Assembly: GCF_048007105.1 (NCBI RefSeq)
Contig: NZ_CP180352.1
Coordinates: forward strand, 3,286,001-3,350,000
Reading direction: 5' to 3'
DNA length: 64,000 bases
DNA from: Minwuia sp048007105
GTDB lineage: Bacteria > Pseudomonadota > Alphaproteobacteria > Minwuiales > Minwuiaceae
Within the stretch, counting starts at the first letter, position 1. Each line of letters starts with the position of its first letter. This document shows, one piece after another, positions 28,938-38,392 of the stretch. The translations under genes were made by a program, and so were the position numbers. Under the pieces are notes generated by a model. That model was not told where the DNA came from, did not search any database, and saw nothing but the letters and a program-made list of their open reading frames with translations.

Positions 28938-29459
28938 TCACCCCGCCGCCGCGGCCTTCTTCGGCATCTCGTCGCTGCGGCGGTCCTCGTGCTCCACGTC
29001 CTCCAGCTTCACCCGGCGATCAGGTCCGCAATAGCCCCTGGAGCTGACAAAGGCCCGGGGCTGATGCGCCACCCAGGACAGCCGGTCGTAGAGCGCCGAG
29101 ACGCTGTAGGGCTTGGCAAGCAGCATGTTGGCGCCGCAATCGCGGACCCGCTGGAGGTCGATCAGCCGCGTATGGCTGCAGGTCATGATGACGGGGATAT
29201 AGCGCGCGGGATGATCGCGGTCGGCCCGGAGATCCCGGACCAACTGGGCCCCCTGCCCCTTGCCGAGGTTGAAGTCGCAGAACAGGAAGTCGACCGGATC
29301 CGCCTTCAGGCAGGCGGATGCCGTCTCCGGAGTGCTGAGCTGGATCACGTCGCGCGCACCGATCGCCAACAGGATGTCGCCCATCAGCTTGCGGCTGCCG
29401 TCATGCGGATCGGCAATCAGGAATGTGATGTTCTCGAGATTGATGTCCCGTTGGGCCAT
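28938..29459 (-). CDS. CheY-like response regulator (single receiver domain)
   Basis: 173 residues: a receiver domain (about 8–125) and a ~45-residue tail with no DNA-binding domain. Start is set at MAQRDINLENITFLIADPHD; the acidic pocket is in IADPHD, phospho-Asp in DFLFCDFNLGKGQG, and the conserved Lys in LLAKPYSVSALYDRLSW. The tail contains CGPDRRVKLEDVEHEDRRSD, a pattern found in small alphaproteobacterial receivers, and ends MPKKAAAAG. It likely relays phosphate by protein–protein contact. The cognate kinase is not adjacent. Confidence 0.88.
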   Translation of the reverse strand: MAQRDINLENITFLIADPHDGSRKLMGDILLAIGARDVIQLSTPETASACLKADPVDFLFCDFNLGKGQGAQLVRDLRADRDHPARYIPVIMTCSHTRLIDLQRVRDCGANMLLAKPYSVSALYDRLSWVAHQPRAFVSSRGYCGPDRRVKLEDVEHEDRRSDEMPKKAAAAG

Positions 29460-29595
29460 GTCTGTCACCGGATCGAACTGGAACCAGGCCCAATCTAGCC
29501 GCGACAGGTTAATCAAAATGAAACGGCCGCCTGCTGGCATCCGCATGCAGGACGCGGTTCCGAAACGCCGCCACTGCTGGTATAGGCAACCGCAC

Positions 29596-29672
29596 GGCCC
29601 CTTAGCTCAGCCGGATAGAGCGACAAATTCCTAATCTGTAGGTCGCAGGTTCGAGTCCTGCAGGGGTCGCCA
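29596..29672 (+). tRNA. tRNA-Arg (anticodon CCT)
   Basis: 77 bases with encoded CCA. Acceptor GGCCCCT pairs with AGGGGTC (one G·T), D arm GCTCAGCCGGATAGAGC, T arm GCAGGTTCGAGTCCTGC. The anticodon loop TTCCTAA gives CCT, reading AGG. The anticodon stem ACAAA/TCTGT carries one A·C mismatch (30·40), unusual but tolerable. It is followed by an AT-richer stretch with a small lipoprotein gene. Confidence 0.95.
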
Positions 29673-29876
29673 CCCAACTCATTTAAAGTGCCCCGAAAAC
29701 CAGCAGGCTACCCGTCGCCGATGACGCGGACTTCCAGGAATTTGCAAACCGGTTGTCAACGACCAGGTCGATTATGGTGACAGTTGTTCGGGTATCTCGT
29801 CGCATCCGACTGCTAGGGGTTGTCCGGGAATTATTCAGTTTCCTACGTTGCTCAGTCGTAATAGTGGGAGATACCT

Positions 29877-30287
29877 ATGAGAACCGCATTGATGGCGCTG
29901 ACGTTACTGTGCGCCCTGGTCGGCTGCTCAACCGCTTCTATGGATGCGGCCATGTCAACGTGGAAAGGACAATCATTGGATGCCGCGGTAGCACAGTGGG
30001 GCTACCCTGATTCTGAAAGCGAGATCGCCGGTCGGCATCTTTATCTCTGGGGACACACCACAACCGTCGCCTTGCCGACGACATCAACTTCGACTGCACT
30101 AGTGAACGGGCAGCTGGTTACAGTGGAGACACAGAAGACGACGCCTGTCTCCTCACAATGCACACGGATCTTGGAAGTCAACGAAAACGATACAATCGTC
30201 GGCTACGACTATCGAGGCGACTGCTGCGTCATGACCATTGCCGGGTGGTGTTCAACTATTGCAAGAAGGTCCGAGGGGGCCGAATAA
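29877..30287 (+). CDS. Small putative lipoprotein
   Basis: 136 residues, function unknown. A lipobox LVGC at about 14–17 follows a short hydrophobic lead (MRTALMALTLLCALVGC), so the mature protein should be lipid-anchored. The segment WKGQSLDAAVAQWGYPDSES recalls the BamE/SmpA-type lipoproteins, in which a G-x-P turn follows a short helix, but the rest does not clearly match. The C-terminus has four cysteines (CTRILEV…GDCCVMTIAGWC), hinting at disulfides. GGGAG precedes the ATG. Base composition is visibly less GC-rich than all neighbours, as is the region 29680–30360 just past tRNA-Arg, which suggests recent acquisition. Confidence 0.75.
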   Translation: MRTALMALTLLCALVGCSTASMDAAMSTWKGQSLDAAVAQWGYPDSESEIAGRHLYLWGHTTTVALPTTSTSTALVNGQLVTVETQKTTPVSSQCTRILEVNENDTIVGYDYRGDCCVMTIAGWCSTIARRSEGAE

Positions 30288-30367
30288 TCCCCAGCACTTC
30301 ATGTCGGCATATTCTTCACCAGCGCGCAGATGCAAAAGCACCAACATTCCCTTTCGGACGAATAACA

Positions 30368-31204
30368 CTATGCCGGCTTGTCACCCTTCAGGGTGATGCG
30401 GTGCATGATGCGCCGGAAGCCATGATAGTCGTTGACCGGATTGTGCTGGGCGCAGCGGTTGTCCCAGAAGGCCAGCGATCCCGGTTGCCAGACGAAGCGG
30501 CAGGTGAATTCCGGCCGGATCTGGTGCTGGTAGAGATATTTCAGGATCGGTTCGCTCTCGGCTTCCGTCATGCCGTCGAAACGGACGGTGTGGGCCGTGT
30601 TCACGAACAGCGCCTTGCGTCCGGTCTCGGGATGGGTCCGGACGGCCGGGTGAAAGGACAGATACTCCTTCCCCGCCTCCGCGGTGCCGGATGAACTGAT
30701 CCGGTCCTCGCGGGTCTTGGAGACGTCGGCCTTGGCCGAGCTGTGCACCGCCGTCAGCCCGTCGAGCAGCTTGCGGAAGGTCTCGGAGAGGCTCTCGTAG
30801 GCCAGATACTGATTGGCGAACAGCGTATCGCCGCCATAGGGCGGCAGTTCACGCGCCAGCAGCATGGACCCCATGGGCGGTTCCTGCAGGTAGACCGTGT
30901 CGGAGTGCCAGATGCCGCCGAAATTGGTCTTCTCGTGCTCCAGCTTGGCGACCTCGATGATCTGCGGGCATGCGTCGATGCCCTTCACGAACGGGTATTC
31001 CACCGGTTCGCCGAAGGCCTCGGCGAAAGCCAGGAACTGTGGCGCTTCCAGCGACTGGTCCCGGAAGAAGATGACGAGATGATCCAGCAGCGCCTGCCGG
31101 ACCGCCGCCGCCATGCCGGTATCGAGCCCCTTCGACAGGTCGACGCCGTGGATCTCGGCGCCCAGCGCGCCTGCGACGGGGCGTATGTCCAGATTGCTGC
31201 TCAT
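30368..31204 (-). CDS. TauD/TfdA-family Fe(II)/2-oxoglutarate dioxygenase (copy 1)
   Basis: 278 residues. Dioxygenase that couples 2-oxoglutarate decarboxylation to oxidation of an unknown substrate, in this family often taurine, alkyl sulfates or 2,4-D type acids. Iron ligands: HxD in IWHSDTVYLQEPPMGSM and the distal His in WDNRCAQHNPVNDYHGF; the oxoglutarate Arg lies in RRIMHR. The start MSSNLDIRPVAGALGAEIHG is preferred over an upstream one that would run into the neighbour. It starts two bases after the stop of copy 2 and has the same layout, so the two form an operon and probably a duplicated pair. Confidence 0.92.
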   Translation of the reverse strand: MSSNLDIRPVAGALGAEIHGVDLSKGLDTGMAAAVRQALLDHLVIFFRDQSLEAPQFLAFAEAFGEPVEYPFVKGIDACPQIIEVAKLEHEKTNFGGIWHSDTVYLQEPPMGSMLLARELPPYGGDTLFANQYLAYESLSETFRKLLDGLTAVHSSAKADVSKTREDRISSSGTAEAGKEYLSFHPAVRTHPETGRKALFVNTAHTVRFDGMTEAESEPILKYLYQHQIRPEFTCRFVWQPGSLAFWDNRCAQHNPVNDYHGFRRIMHRITLKGDKPA

Positions 31205-31206
31205 GA

Positions 31207-32154
31207 TCAGACCGGCAGGAAGTCGCCCTTGCGGCGACGGTCGACATGGCCGCCATAGATCCACTCCGACGGTGCGGGCTGCCGCGCCGGATCGAAGTAC
31301 GGACGGTCGCCGATGACCGTCGCGCGCTCCATGCGGCGGACGGCCGGCCAGTAGTCCGACACCGCGTAGTGCTGGCAGGCGCGGTTGTCCCAGAAGGCGA
31401 TGGAATTGTCGCGCCAGCTAAAACGGACCTGGTATTCCGGCGTCGCCGCCTGCGCGTAGAGATACTCCAGCAGCTTCGCGCCTTCCTCCGGCTCCATGCC
31501 CACGATGCGGGTGGTGAAGGCGCCGTTGACGTAGATCCCGCGTCGGCCGGTCTCGGGATGCGTGCGCACGACCGGATGCTCCGGGTTCGGGTACTGCTCG
31601 ATGAACGCCTCGATCCGTTCGGCAGATACGCCGCGGGCCTTCATCAATGTCCGGAACCCGGCGAAATCATGGATTGCGACCTTGCCGTCGATCTTTTCCT
31701 TGATGGCGTCGGGCAGACCGTCATAGGCCGCGTACATGTCGGCGAACAGCGTGTCGCCGCCGATCTCCGGGGCCTCGATGCAGCGCAGGATCGAACCCAG
31801 CGAGGGCTCCTGGCGCCAGGTGACGTCGGAATGCCAGCGATTCTCCCGGCCCGGCCGATCGGCGTCGTGGGTGATCGGCAGGATCTCCGGGAATTCCGGA
31901 TGCTTCGGCGCGAAGGGATGCACCTCCAGTTCGCCGAAGTTTCTCGCGAATGCGACATGCTCAGCCGTCGTGATGTCCTGGTCCCGGAAGAACACGACCT
32001 TCCACGCCAGCAACGCGGCGCGGATGGCGTCACGGTCCGCCGCGCTCAAGGCGTTTCCAAGGTCGATTCCCGAGATTTCGGCGCCGATGGTCCGGGTCAG
32101 CGGCCTGACGATGATCTCCGATGCCTCCGGCGCTCGGATTTCGGCTTGCTGCAT
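31207..32154 (-). CDS. TauD/TfdA-family Fe(II)/2-oxoglutarate dioxygenase (copy 2)
   Basis: 315 residues, first gene of the pair, with GGGGAGGAAGAC before its ATG (MQQAEIRAPEASEIIVRP). Iron ligands sit in RWHSDVTWRQEPSLGSI and WDNRACQHYAVSDYWP, with the oxoglutarate-binding Arg in AVRRMERATVIGD. It differs from copy 1 in sequence and C-terminal length (YFDPARQPAPSEWIYGG extension), so the two are likely to act on different or sequential substrates rather than being redundant. Divergent from a small hypothetical gene across 116 bases. Confidence 0.92.
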   Translation of the reverse strand: MQQAEIRAPEASEIIVRPLTRTIGAEISGIDLGNALSAADRDAIRAALLAWKVVFFRDQDITTAEHVAFARNFGELEVHPFAPKHPEFPEILPITHDADRPGRENRWHSDVTWRQEPSLGSILRCIEAPEIGGDTLFADMYAAYDGLPDAIKEKIDGKVAIHDFAGFRTLMKARGVSAERIEAFIEQYPNPEHPVVRTHPETGRRGIYVNGAFTTRIVGMEPEEGAKLLEYLYAQAATPEYQVRFSWRDNSIAFWDNRACQHYAVSDYWPAVRRMERATVIGDRPYFDPARQPAPSEWIYGGHVDRRRKGDFLPV

Positions 32155-32270
32155 GTCTTCCTCCCCTGTTGGGCGCATCATAAAGGTCGAAAGGCAGGGT
32201 TTCATCTGCCATTGGACGCGGGCCGACTATATGCTCGGCGCAAATCACGACAGCGACCGACAGGACCGAC

Positions 32271-32558
32271 ATGACCAGCGATATCGATGTGACAGATGCC
32301 CAGATTGCCGGACTGCTGCTTGGTGTGGCCGCGCTGATGGGCGAGTTGCGGCGCAAGGGGCTGATGGACGAGCAGGAGATCGACGGCGCGCTGGCCCGGG
32401 TCGGCGACGACGTCCGGAACTCGAAACTGGCCAGGGCGACGCCCGAGGATCGCCTCGTCGCCGCCACGCTGGCGCCGCTGGAGCAGTTGAGACGGATGAA
32501 CCGTTTACTGGATGACAAGACGGGCGATTTTCCTGGCTGGATCGGCGATGACGGCTGA
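32271..32558 (+). CDS. Small hypothetical protein
   Basis: 95 residues with no recognised domain. Acidic and helical in character (DAQIAGLLLGVAALMGELRR, then DEQEIDGALARVGDD); no signal peptide, since the hydrophobic stretch is inside a helix rich in charged residues. The coding signature (high GC at third positions) supports a real gene. It is divergent from the dioxygenase pair and on the same strand as, but 105 bases before, the biotinyl carrier. Confidence 0.6.
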   Translation: MTSDIDVTDAQIAGLLLGVAALMGELRRKGLMDEQEIDGALARVGDDVRNSKLARATPEDRLVAATLAPLEQLRRMNRLLDDKTGDFPGWIGDDG

Positions 32559-32663
32559 CCGTGTGGTTCCCGTCACGGTTGCGGCCCGGACACCTGATAA
32601 CCTTGTTGAAATGTTTGCTCGGTCTACTAGTCTCGCGCGCGGTGCTTCTGGGAGGGCGGAAAT

Positions 32664-32885
32664 TTGGCGGTGATTGACATCAAGTCTGAGATCGCGGGGA
32701 AAGTCTGGATGATCGAGGCCGAGACCGGTCAGGACGTCGAGGAAGACGACGCCGTCATCATTCTGGAATCCATGAAGATGGAGATCCCGGTGCCCGCGCC
32801 GAAGGACGGCAAGATCACGGAGATTCTGGTGCAGAAGGACGACGCTGTCGCCGAAGGACAGACGGTCGCCCGAATGGAGACGTGA
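32664..32885 (+). CDS. Stand-alone biotinyl/lipoyl carrier domain protein
   Basis: 73 residues forming one complete biotin-carrier domain: about 12 N-terminal residues, the biotinylation motif ILESMKMEIP (Lys in MKM) and the mirror half VQKDDAVAEGQTVARME. It would be modified by biotin protein ligase and shuttle a carboxyl group for an acyl-CoA or related carboxylase, yet no carboxylase subunits are adjacent. The start is TTG with GGAGG nine bases upstream. Its stop overlaps the start of the next gene as GTGA, so the two are translationally coupled. A full single-chain carboxylase with its own carrier lies far away at 58–61 kb. Confidence 0.88.
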   Translation: MAVIDIKSEIAGKVWMIEAETGQDVEEDDAVIILESMKMEIPVPAPKDGKITEILVQKDDAVAEGQTVARMET

Positions 32886-34444
32886 AGGACGTCGTCCGCA
32901 CATTCGGGCTGACGGTTGCCTCGGCGCTGGCAACGCTGCCGGCGCTGCTTTTCGGCACGACCCATGCGGACGACGAACTGGCGTGGAGCCGCGCTGCCAT
33001 CACGCCGCCGGGCGAATGGATCCGCGCCGAGAGCGACTACCCGCAGAAGCTCTCCATTCATGCGCGCTACACCATCGAACGCTACAAGCAGGAACCCTTC
33101 CCGCTGGCGCTGGTCGTGGCGCCGGACGGTGGATACGCCACCTACTGGCGGTGCAGCGACGCCCATTGCAGCCTGGACGATCAGGTCTACGTCCAGAAGG
33201 CCCTGAAGGCCTGCCGCGAACGCGCCCATATCGGCGAATGCCTGGTCCACTCGATCCGCCACAAGCAGGTCTGGCCGGTGCCCGTCGTCTACGAAGCCGA
33301 CATCCGGGCCCGGCTGATCACGCCTTGGCACCATCAGAAGTTCGGCCCGGAGCAGGCCAAGGGCGCCATCGTGCATGTTCCGGGGTTCGCCGGTCACAGA
33401 TTCCCGACCGCGATGGACCATCCGTTGACGCCGTTCCACCTCAGCCAGCTGAACAAGGAAGGCTATGACACCTTCCGGCTCAACATCGCCCACTACGACT
33501 ACAGCCGGACCGACCGGCCGGAACTGAACCGCACACTCAAGTCGACAGTCCGTCAGCTCCGCCGCGAGGGCTACCGCAAGGTCTTTCTGAACGGGCAGTC
33601 GCGCGGCGCGTGGGAGATCCTGGCGGCCAGCAGCGAAGATCTCGGCATCGACGGCGCGATGCTCTTCGTACCCGCCGCCCACGGCCGTGCCGAGAGCTGG
33701 GACGGCAGCCCGAGCCGGCGTTTCCGTCAGAGCGCGCAGGATTTCAGGCAGTTGATCGCCGCCGCAGGCCGTGAGCGGTTCCTGTTCGCATTTTTCCGCG
33801 GCGACGAATACGACCCCGGCGGGCGCGCGGAGACGCTGATGCAGATCCGCGCCAACGATATCGGATCGAAGATCGCGGTGCTCGACGGACCGGACAACCT
33901 CGCCGGACACGGCGCGGCCGGCCGCATCGCCTTCTACCGACAGTACGGCACGTGCCTGAGCCGGTTCCTTGAGGGCGAGGAGGTCGATTTCGACACCTGC
34001 CGAACCCCGTTCGCACTGAACGACGAGCTCGACGCCTCGACCGAAGCGCACATACTCGAGCTCGGCGGCATGCGCCTGAAGGGCAAGGAACTCGATCTCT
34101 ACATGGACAATCGCGCCGTCTTTCCCGCGATCGGCACGCCGGGCTGGTGGGGCTTCCATGCGCGGACCGACGGCTCGATCCTGCAGTGGTTCCCCGGCCG
34201 CTATCTGACCGGCAACACCCTCGAATCCCACTGGCGCATCGACGGCGACGCCTTCTGCATCATCGATTCACCACGCCAGAACAGCAATTTCTACTGCTAC
34301 GACGTCTACCGCATGCCCGACGGCAAGGTCGGGCTTGTCGCGCCCGACGGCCTGGCCGTGATCGCCCGGACGGAGACCAGCAACCCGACGCTCGGGCTCA
34401 GCTTCCAGCCGGGAGACTGGGAAGGCAAGCTGGACGGCGGCTGA
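32882..34444 (+). CDS. Exported α/β-hydrolase-like protein of unknown function
   Basis: 520 residues starting with GTG at 32882. A signal peptide (MKDVVRTFGLTVASALATLP…) with likely cleavage after THA points to the periplasm. A GxSxG elbow, GQSRGAW near residue 240, follows strand-like KVFLN and the upstream HVPGFAGHRFPTAMDH could form an oxyanion region, so an α/β-hydrolase fold is plausible. The C-terminal ~100 residues (DGSILQWFPGRYLTGN … FYCYDVYRMPDGKVGLV) form a separate, Trp/Cys-containing domain, possibly β-rich. Substrate unknown; no close family recognised. GTGA coupling to a cytoplasmic biotinyl carrier is unexpected for an exported protein. Confidence 0.7.
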   Translation: MKDVVRTFGLTVASALATLPALLFGTTHADDELAWSRAAITPPGEWIRAESDYPQKLSIHARYTIERYKQEPFPLALVVAPDGGYATYWRCSDAHCSLDDQVYVQKALKACRERAHIGECLVHSIRHKQVWPVPVVYEADIRARLITPWHHQKFGPEQAKGAIVHVPGFAGHRFPTAMDHPLTPFHLSQLNKEGYDTFRLNIAHYDYSRTDRPELNRTLKSTVRQLRREGYRKVFLNGQSRGAWEILAASSEDLGIDGAMLFVPAAHGRAESWDGSPSRRFRQSAQDFRQLIAAAGRERFLFAFFRGDEYDPGGRAETLMQIRANDIGSKIAVLDGPDNLAGHGAAGRIAFYRQYGTCLSRFLEGEEVDFDTCRTPFALNDELDASTEAHILELGGMRLKGKELDLYMDNRAVFPAIGTPGWWGFHARTDGSILQWFPGRYLTGNTLESHWRIDGDAFCIIDSPRQNSNFYCYDVYRMPDGKVGLVAPDGLAVIARTETSNPTLGLSFQPGDWEGKLDGG

Positions 34445-34453
34445 CCGCCGTTC

Positions 34454-35573
<1,120 letters not shown>

Positions 35574-35687
35574 GGCGGACAAGGCCTCCATTTCTTGGGC
35601 GAAGGATTCGGCGGCGGAAAATAGACCAGGAACCGGCGGGAGTGAACACCGTCCGGTTTCGGGCCGGGTCGATTGCGGAAAGTCGCG

Positions 35688-38249
35688 TCAGTAGAGCCCG
35701 TCGGTGACGCGGCGGACACCCCGCGAGGACGCCGGGGCGCCGGGCTCGCGCGCACCGGGCGCCGTGACGCCGCCGGGCGCCGGAGTCCGGGCGCTGGCGC
35801 CCGTCACCGCTTCGGAGGGCTCGTCGACGGCATTGAGGTCGATCGAACCGTCCTCGTGACGGACGATGCTGGCGGCGCCTGCGGGAAGCTGCTGCGAGAT
35901 TGCCGGTCCGGTGCCGGGTTCGGTACCGGGCTTGAAGGCCTCCAGAATGACCTTGTCGCTGTAGCTGGTCGCCCGCCGGCCCGTCTTCGCATCCACGCGC
36001 ACCAGACGGATATCCGGCGGAATGCGGAACGGGGTTGCCGGCTGGTCCTTCAGATAGGCCGCCATGATGTCGCGGAAGATCGGCGCAGACACGCTGGAGC
36101 CCGTTTCCTTGTCGCCCAGCGGCGCCGGGTTGTCGAAACCTGCGAAGACGCCCACCGCGAGGTCCGGCGAGAAGCCGACGAACCAGGTATCCCGGCTTTC
36201 GTTGGTGGTGCCGGTCTTGCCGGCCAGCGGCTTGCCGACCGCGGCGATCCGAACCCCGGTGCCGCGCTGCACCACGCCCTCCAGCATCGAGACGACCTGA
36301 TAGGCCGTGCCCGGGCTGACGACCTGGGGACGGTTGTCGGTCAGCACCGGTTCGGCGCCGCCGTTCCATTCACCGACGCCGCAGTCGCCGCAGCCATAGA
36401 TGTCATGGCGCAGCACCGTCTCGCCATTGCGGTCCTGGATGCGGTCGATGATGACCGGGCGGATCTTCTTGCCGCCGTTCACCAGCATCGCATAGGCCGA
36501 TGTCAACTTGAGCAACGTCGTTTCGCCTGCCCCCAGGGCGTAGGACAGCGCGTTCGGCATGTCGTCATAGATGCCGAAACGCTGCGAATAGTCGATCACG
36601 GTCGGCATGCCGATATTCTGGGCCAACCGCACGGTCATCAGGTTCCGCGACTTCTCGATTCCGAGCCGGAGTGTGCTGGGGCCATAGAAGCGGTTCGAGT
36701 AGTTGGACGGCTTCCACTTGCCCAGCCCCGGCCCCTGATCAATGACGAACGGCGCGTCGAGAATGATGCTGGCCGGCGTGTAGCCGTTTTCCAGCGCGGC
36801 GGCGTAGACGAACGGCTTGAAGGCCGAGCCCGGCTGGCGCGCGGCCTGGGTGGCGCGGTTGAACTCGGAGCGTTCGTTGGAAAAGCCACCCACCAGCGCG
36901 AGAACGCGTCCCGTATGCGGGTCCATCGCGACCACTGCGCCGTCGATCTTCGGTACCTGCCGCAATTGCCAGACATCCGGATCCTCGGTGTCCGGCCCCA
37001 GCAGCACGACATCGCCGGCTTCCAGAACGTCGCTGGCCGCCGTCGGCACACGGCCGGTCTTGCCCTCGTCGAGGGCCTCGGTGGCCCATTTCAGCTGATC
37101 GAGCGTCAGTTCAACCCTGGTGTCATCGGCGAAGCCCACATTCGCCGACGCGCGGCCCGATTCGAGGACGACGCCCATCTGCCATTCCGGCAGCACACCG
37201 ACGGGGCGTTCCAGAGCGGCGAGCGCCTGCTGCCAGTTGCTCATTTCCTCGGCCGGAATACTGCCGGCCGGTCCGCGATAGCCATGGCGGCGGTCATAAA
37301 GGATCAGGCCTTCGCGCAACCGGTTCTGGGCGATGCGCTGCATCTCGGGATCGACCGTCGTCTGGACCGAATAGCCCTCCTCGTAGAGACCCTTGTCGCC
37401 ATAGAGTTCCTTGATTTCGCGGCGGACTTCCTCCGCGAACCAGTCAGCCCGGACCATCTCGACGGCACGCTGGCGCGTCGTCGTCAACGGCTGCGACTGC
37501 GCCTCTTCGCCGGCCTGCGGCGAAATCCGTCCCGTGGTCACCATGCGGTCGACCACCCAGTCGCGGCGCGCCTTCGCCTTCTCCGGCACGCGGTAGGGGT
37601 TGTAGTTGTTCGGCGCCTTGGGCAGCGCCGCCAGGAAGGCCGCCTCATCGACGGTCAATTCATCCAGTGGCTTGTCGAAATAGGTCAGCGCGGCCGACGC
37701 GACGCCGTATGCGCCCTGACCCAGGTAGATCTCGTTCAGGTAAAGCTCGAGGATATGATCCTTGTCGAAGGCCTTCTCGATGCGGAAGGCGAGGATGGCT
37801 TCCTTGATCTTGCGTTCGTAGGAAACCTCGTTCGTCAGCAGGAAATTCTTGGCGACCTGCTGCGTGATGGTGGAGGCGCCTTCCGGCCGGCGGTTCGTCC
37901 CGTAGTTCTTCAGGTTGTTGATCGCGGCGCGGGCGATGGCCATCGGGTCGATGCCCATGTGCTGGTAGAATTCGGAATCCTCAGCGGCCAGGAATGCGCC
38001 GATGACCCGCGGCGGAATCGCCTCGATCGGCACGTAGAGGCGGTTCTGGAGCGCGTACTCGGCCATCAGCCTGCCGTCGCCGGCATAGACGCGAGTCGCC
38101 ACCGGTGGCTTGTACTCGGCCAGGCGGTCGACGTCGTCGAGCCCGCGGCCATAGTGCCAGAACACCAGATAGGCGAAGCCGGCCACGGCGATCACGCCGA
38201 TCAGCCCCAGGATCGTCAGCCACCCGAAAATCTTGAACAATACGCGCAT
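35688..38249 (-). CDS. mrcA: Penicillin-binding protein 1A, bifunctional peptidoglycan synthase
   Basis: 853 residues: short cytoplasmic start, one transmembrane helix (about 8–31), glycosyltransferase domain (EDSEFYQHMGIDPMAIARA, EGASTITQQVAKN) and transpeptidase domain with SxxK in QPGSAFKPFVYAAALENG, and KTGTTN near 700. A Pro/Ala-rich tail (TGASARTPAPGGVTAPG) follows. It polymerises lipid II strands and cross-links them in the periplasm. Gene order amiC–mrcA–prfB fits the alphaproteobacterial norm and joins a peptidoglycan hydrolase with a synthase. It follows amiC by 143 bases, so separate promoters are possible. Confidence 0.97.
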   Translation of the reverse strand: MRVLFKIFGWLTILGLIGVIAVAGFAYLVFWHYGRGLDDVDRLAEYKPPVATRVYAGDGRLMAEYALQNRLYVPIEAIPPRVIGAFLAAEDSEFYQHMGIDPMAIARAAINNLKNYGTNRRPEGASTITQQVAKNFLLTNEVSYERKIKEAILAFRIEKAFDKDHILELYLNEIYLGQGAYGVASAALTYFDKPLDELTVDEAAFLAALPKAPNNYNPYRVPEKAKARRDWVVDRMVTTGRISPQAGEEAQSQPLTTTRQRAVEMVRADWFAEEVRREIKELYGDKGLYEEGYSVQTTVDPEMQRIAQNRLREGLILYDRRHGYRGPAGSIPAEEMSNWQQALAALERPVGVLPEWQMGVVLESGRASANVGFADDTRVELTLDQLKWATEALDEGKTGRVPTAASDVLEAGDVVLLGPDTEDPDVWQLRQVPKIDGAVVAMDPHTGRVLALVGGFSNERSEFNRATQAARQPGSAFKPFVYAAALENGYTPASIILDAPFVIDQGPGLGKWKPSNYSNRFYGPSTLRLGIEKSRNLMTVRLAQNIGMPTVIDYSQRFGIYDDMPNALSYALGAGETTLLKLTSAYAMLVNGGKKIRPVIIDRIQDRNGETVLRHDIYGCGDCGVGEWNGGAEPVLTDNRPQVVSPGTAYQVVSMLEGVVQRGTGVRIAAVGKPLAGKTGTTNESRDTWFVGFSPDLAVGVFAGFDNPAPLGDKETGSSVSAPIFRDIMAAYLKDQPATPFRIPPDIRLVRVDAKTGRRATSYSDKVILEAFKPGTEPGTGPAISQQLPAGAASIVRHEDGSIDLNAVDEPSEAVTGASARTPAPGGVTAPGAREPGAPASSRGVRRVTDGLY

Positions 38250-38392
38250 ATGTCAGTCCGCTCTCCGTCCGCCCCATTTGCCGGGATCTTGTCCATCAAG
38301 GGCCTGCACCCTGAGCCTGACATAAAGGCCGAATTGGACATCACAATGGCAATTTGTCGGGAATGCGGCAACAAGGCCCGTTTTCGGGCGTT

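Noticed and set aside
35574..35687. Possible terminator between mrcA and prfB
   Set aside because: No stable stem with T-run is visible on the minus strand.
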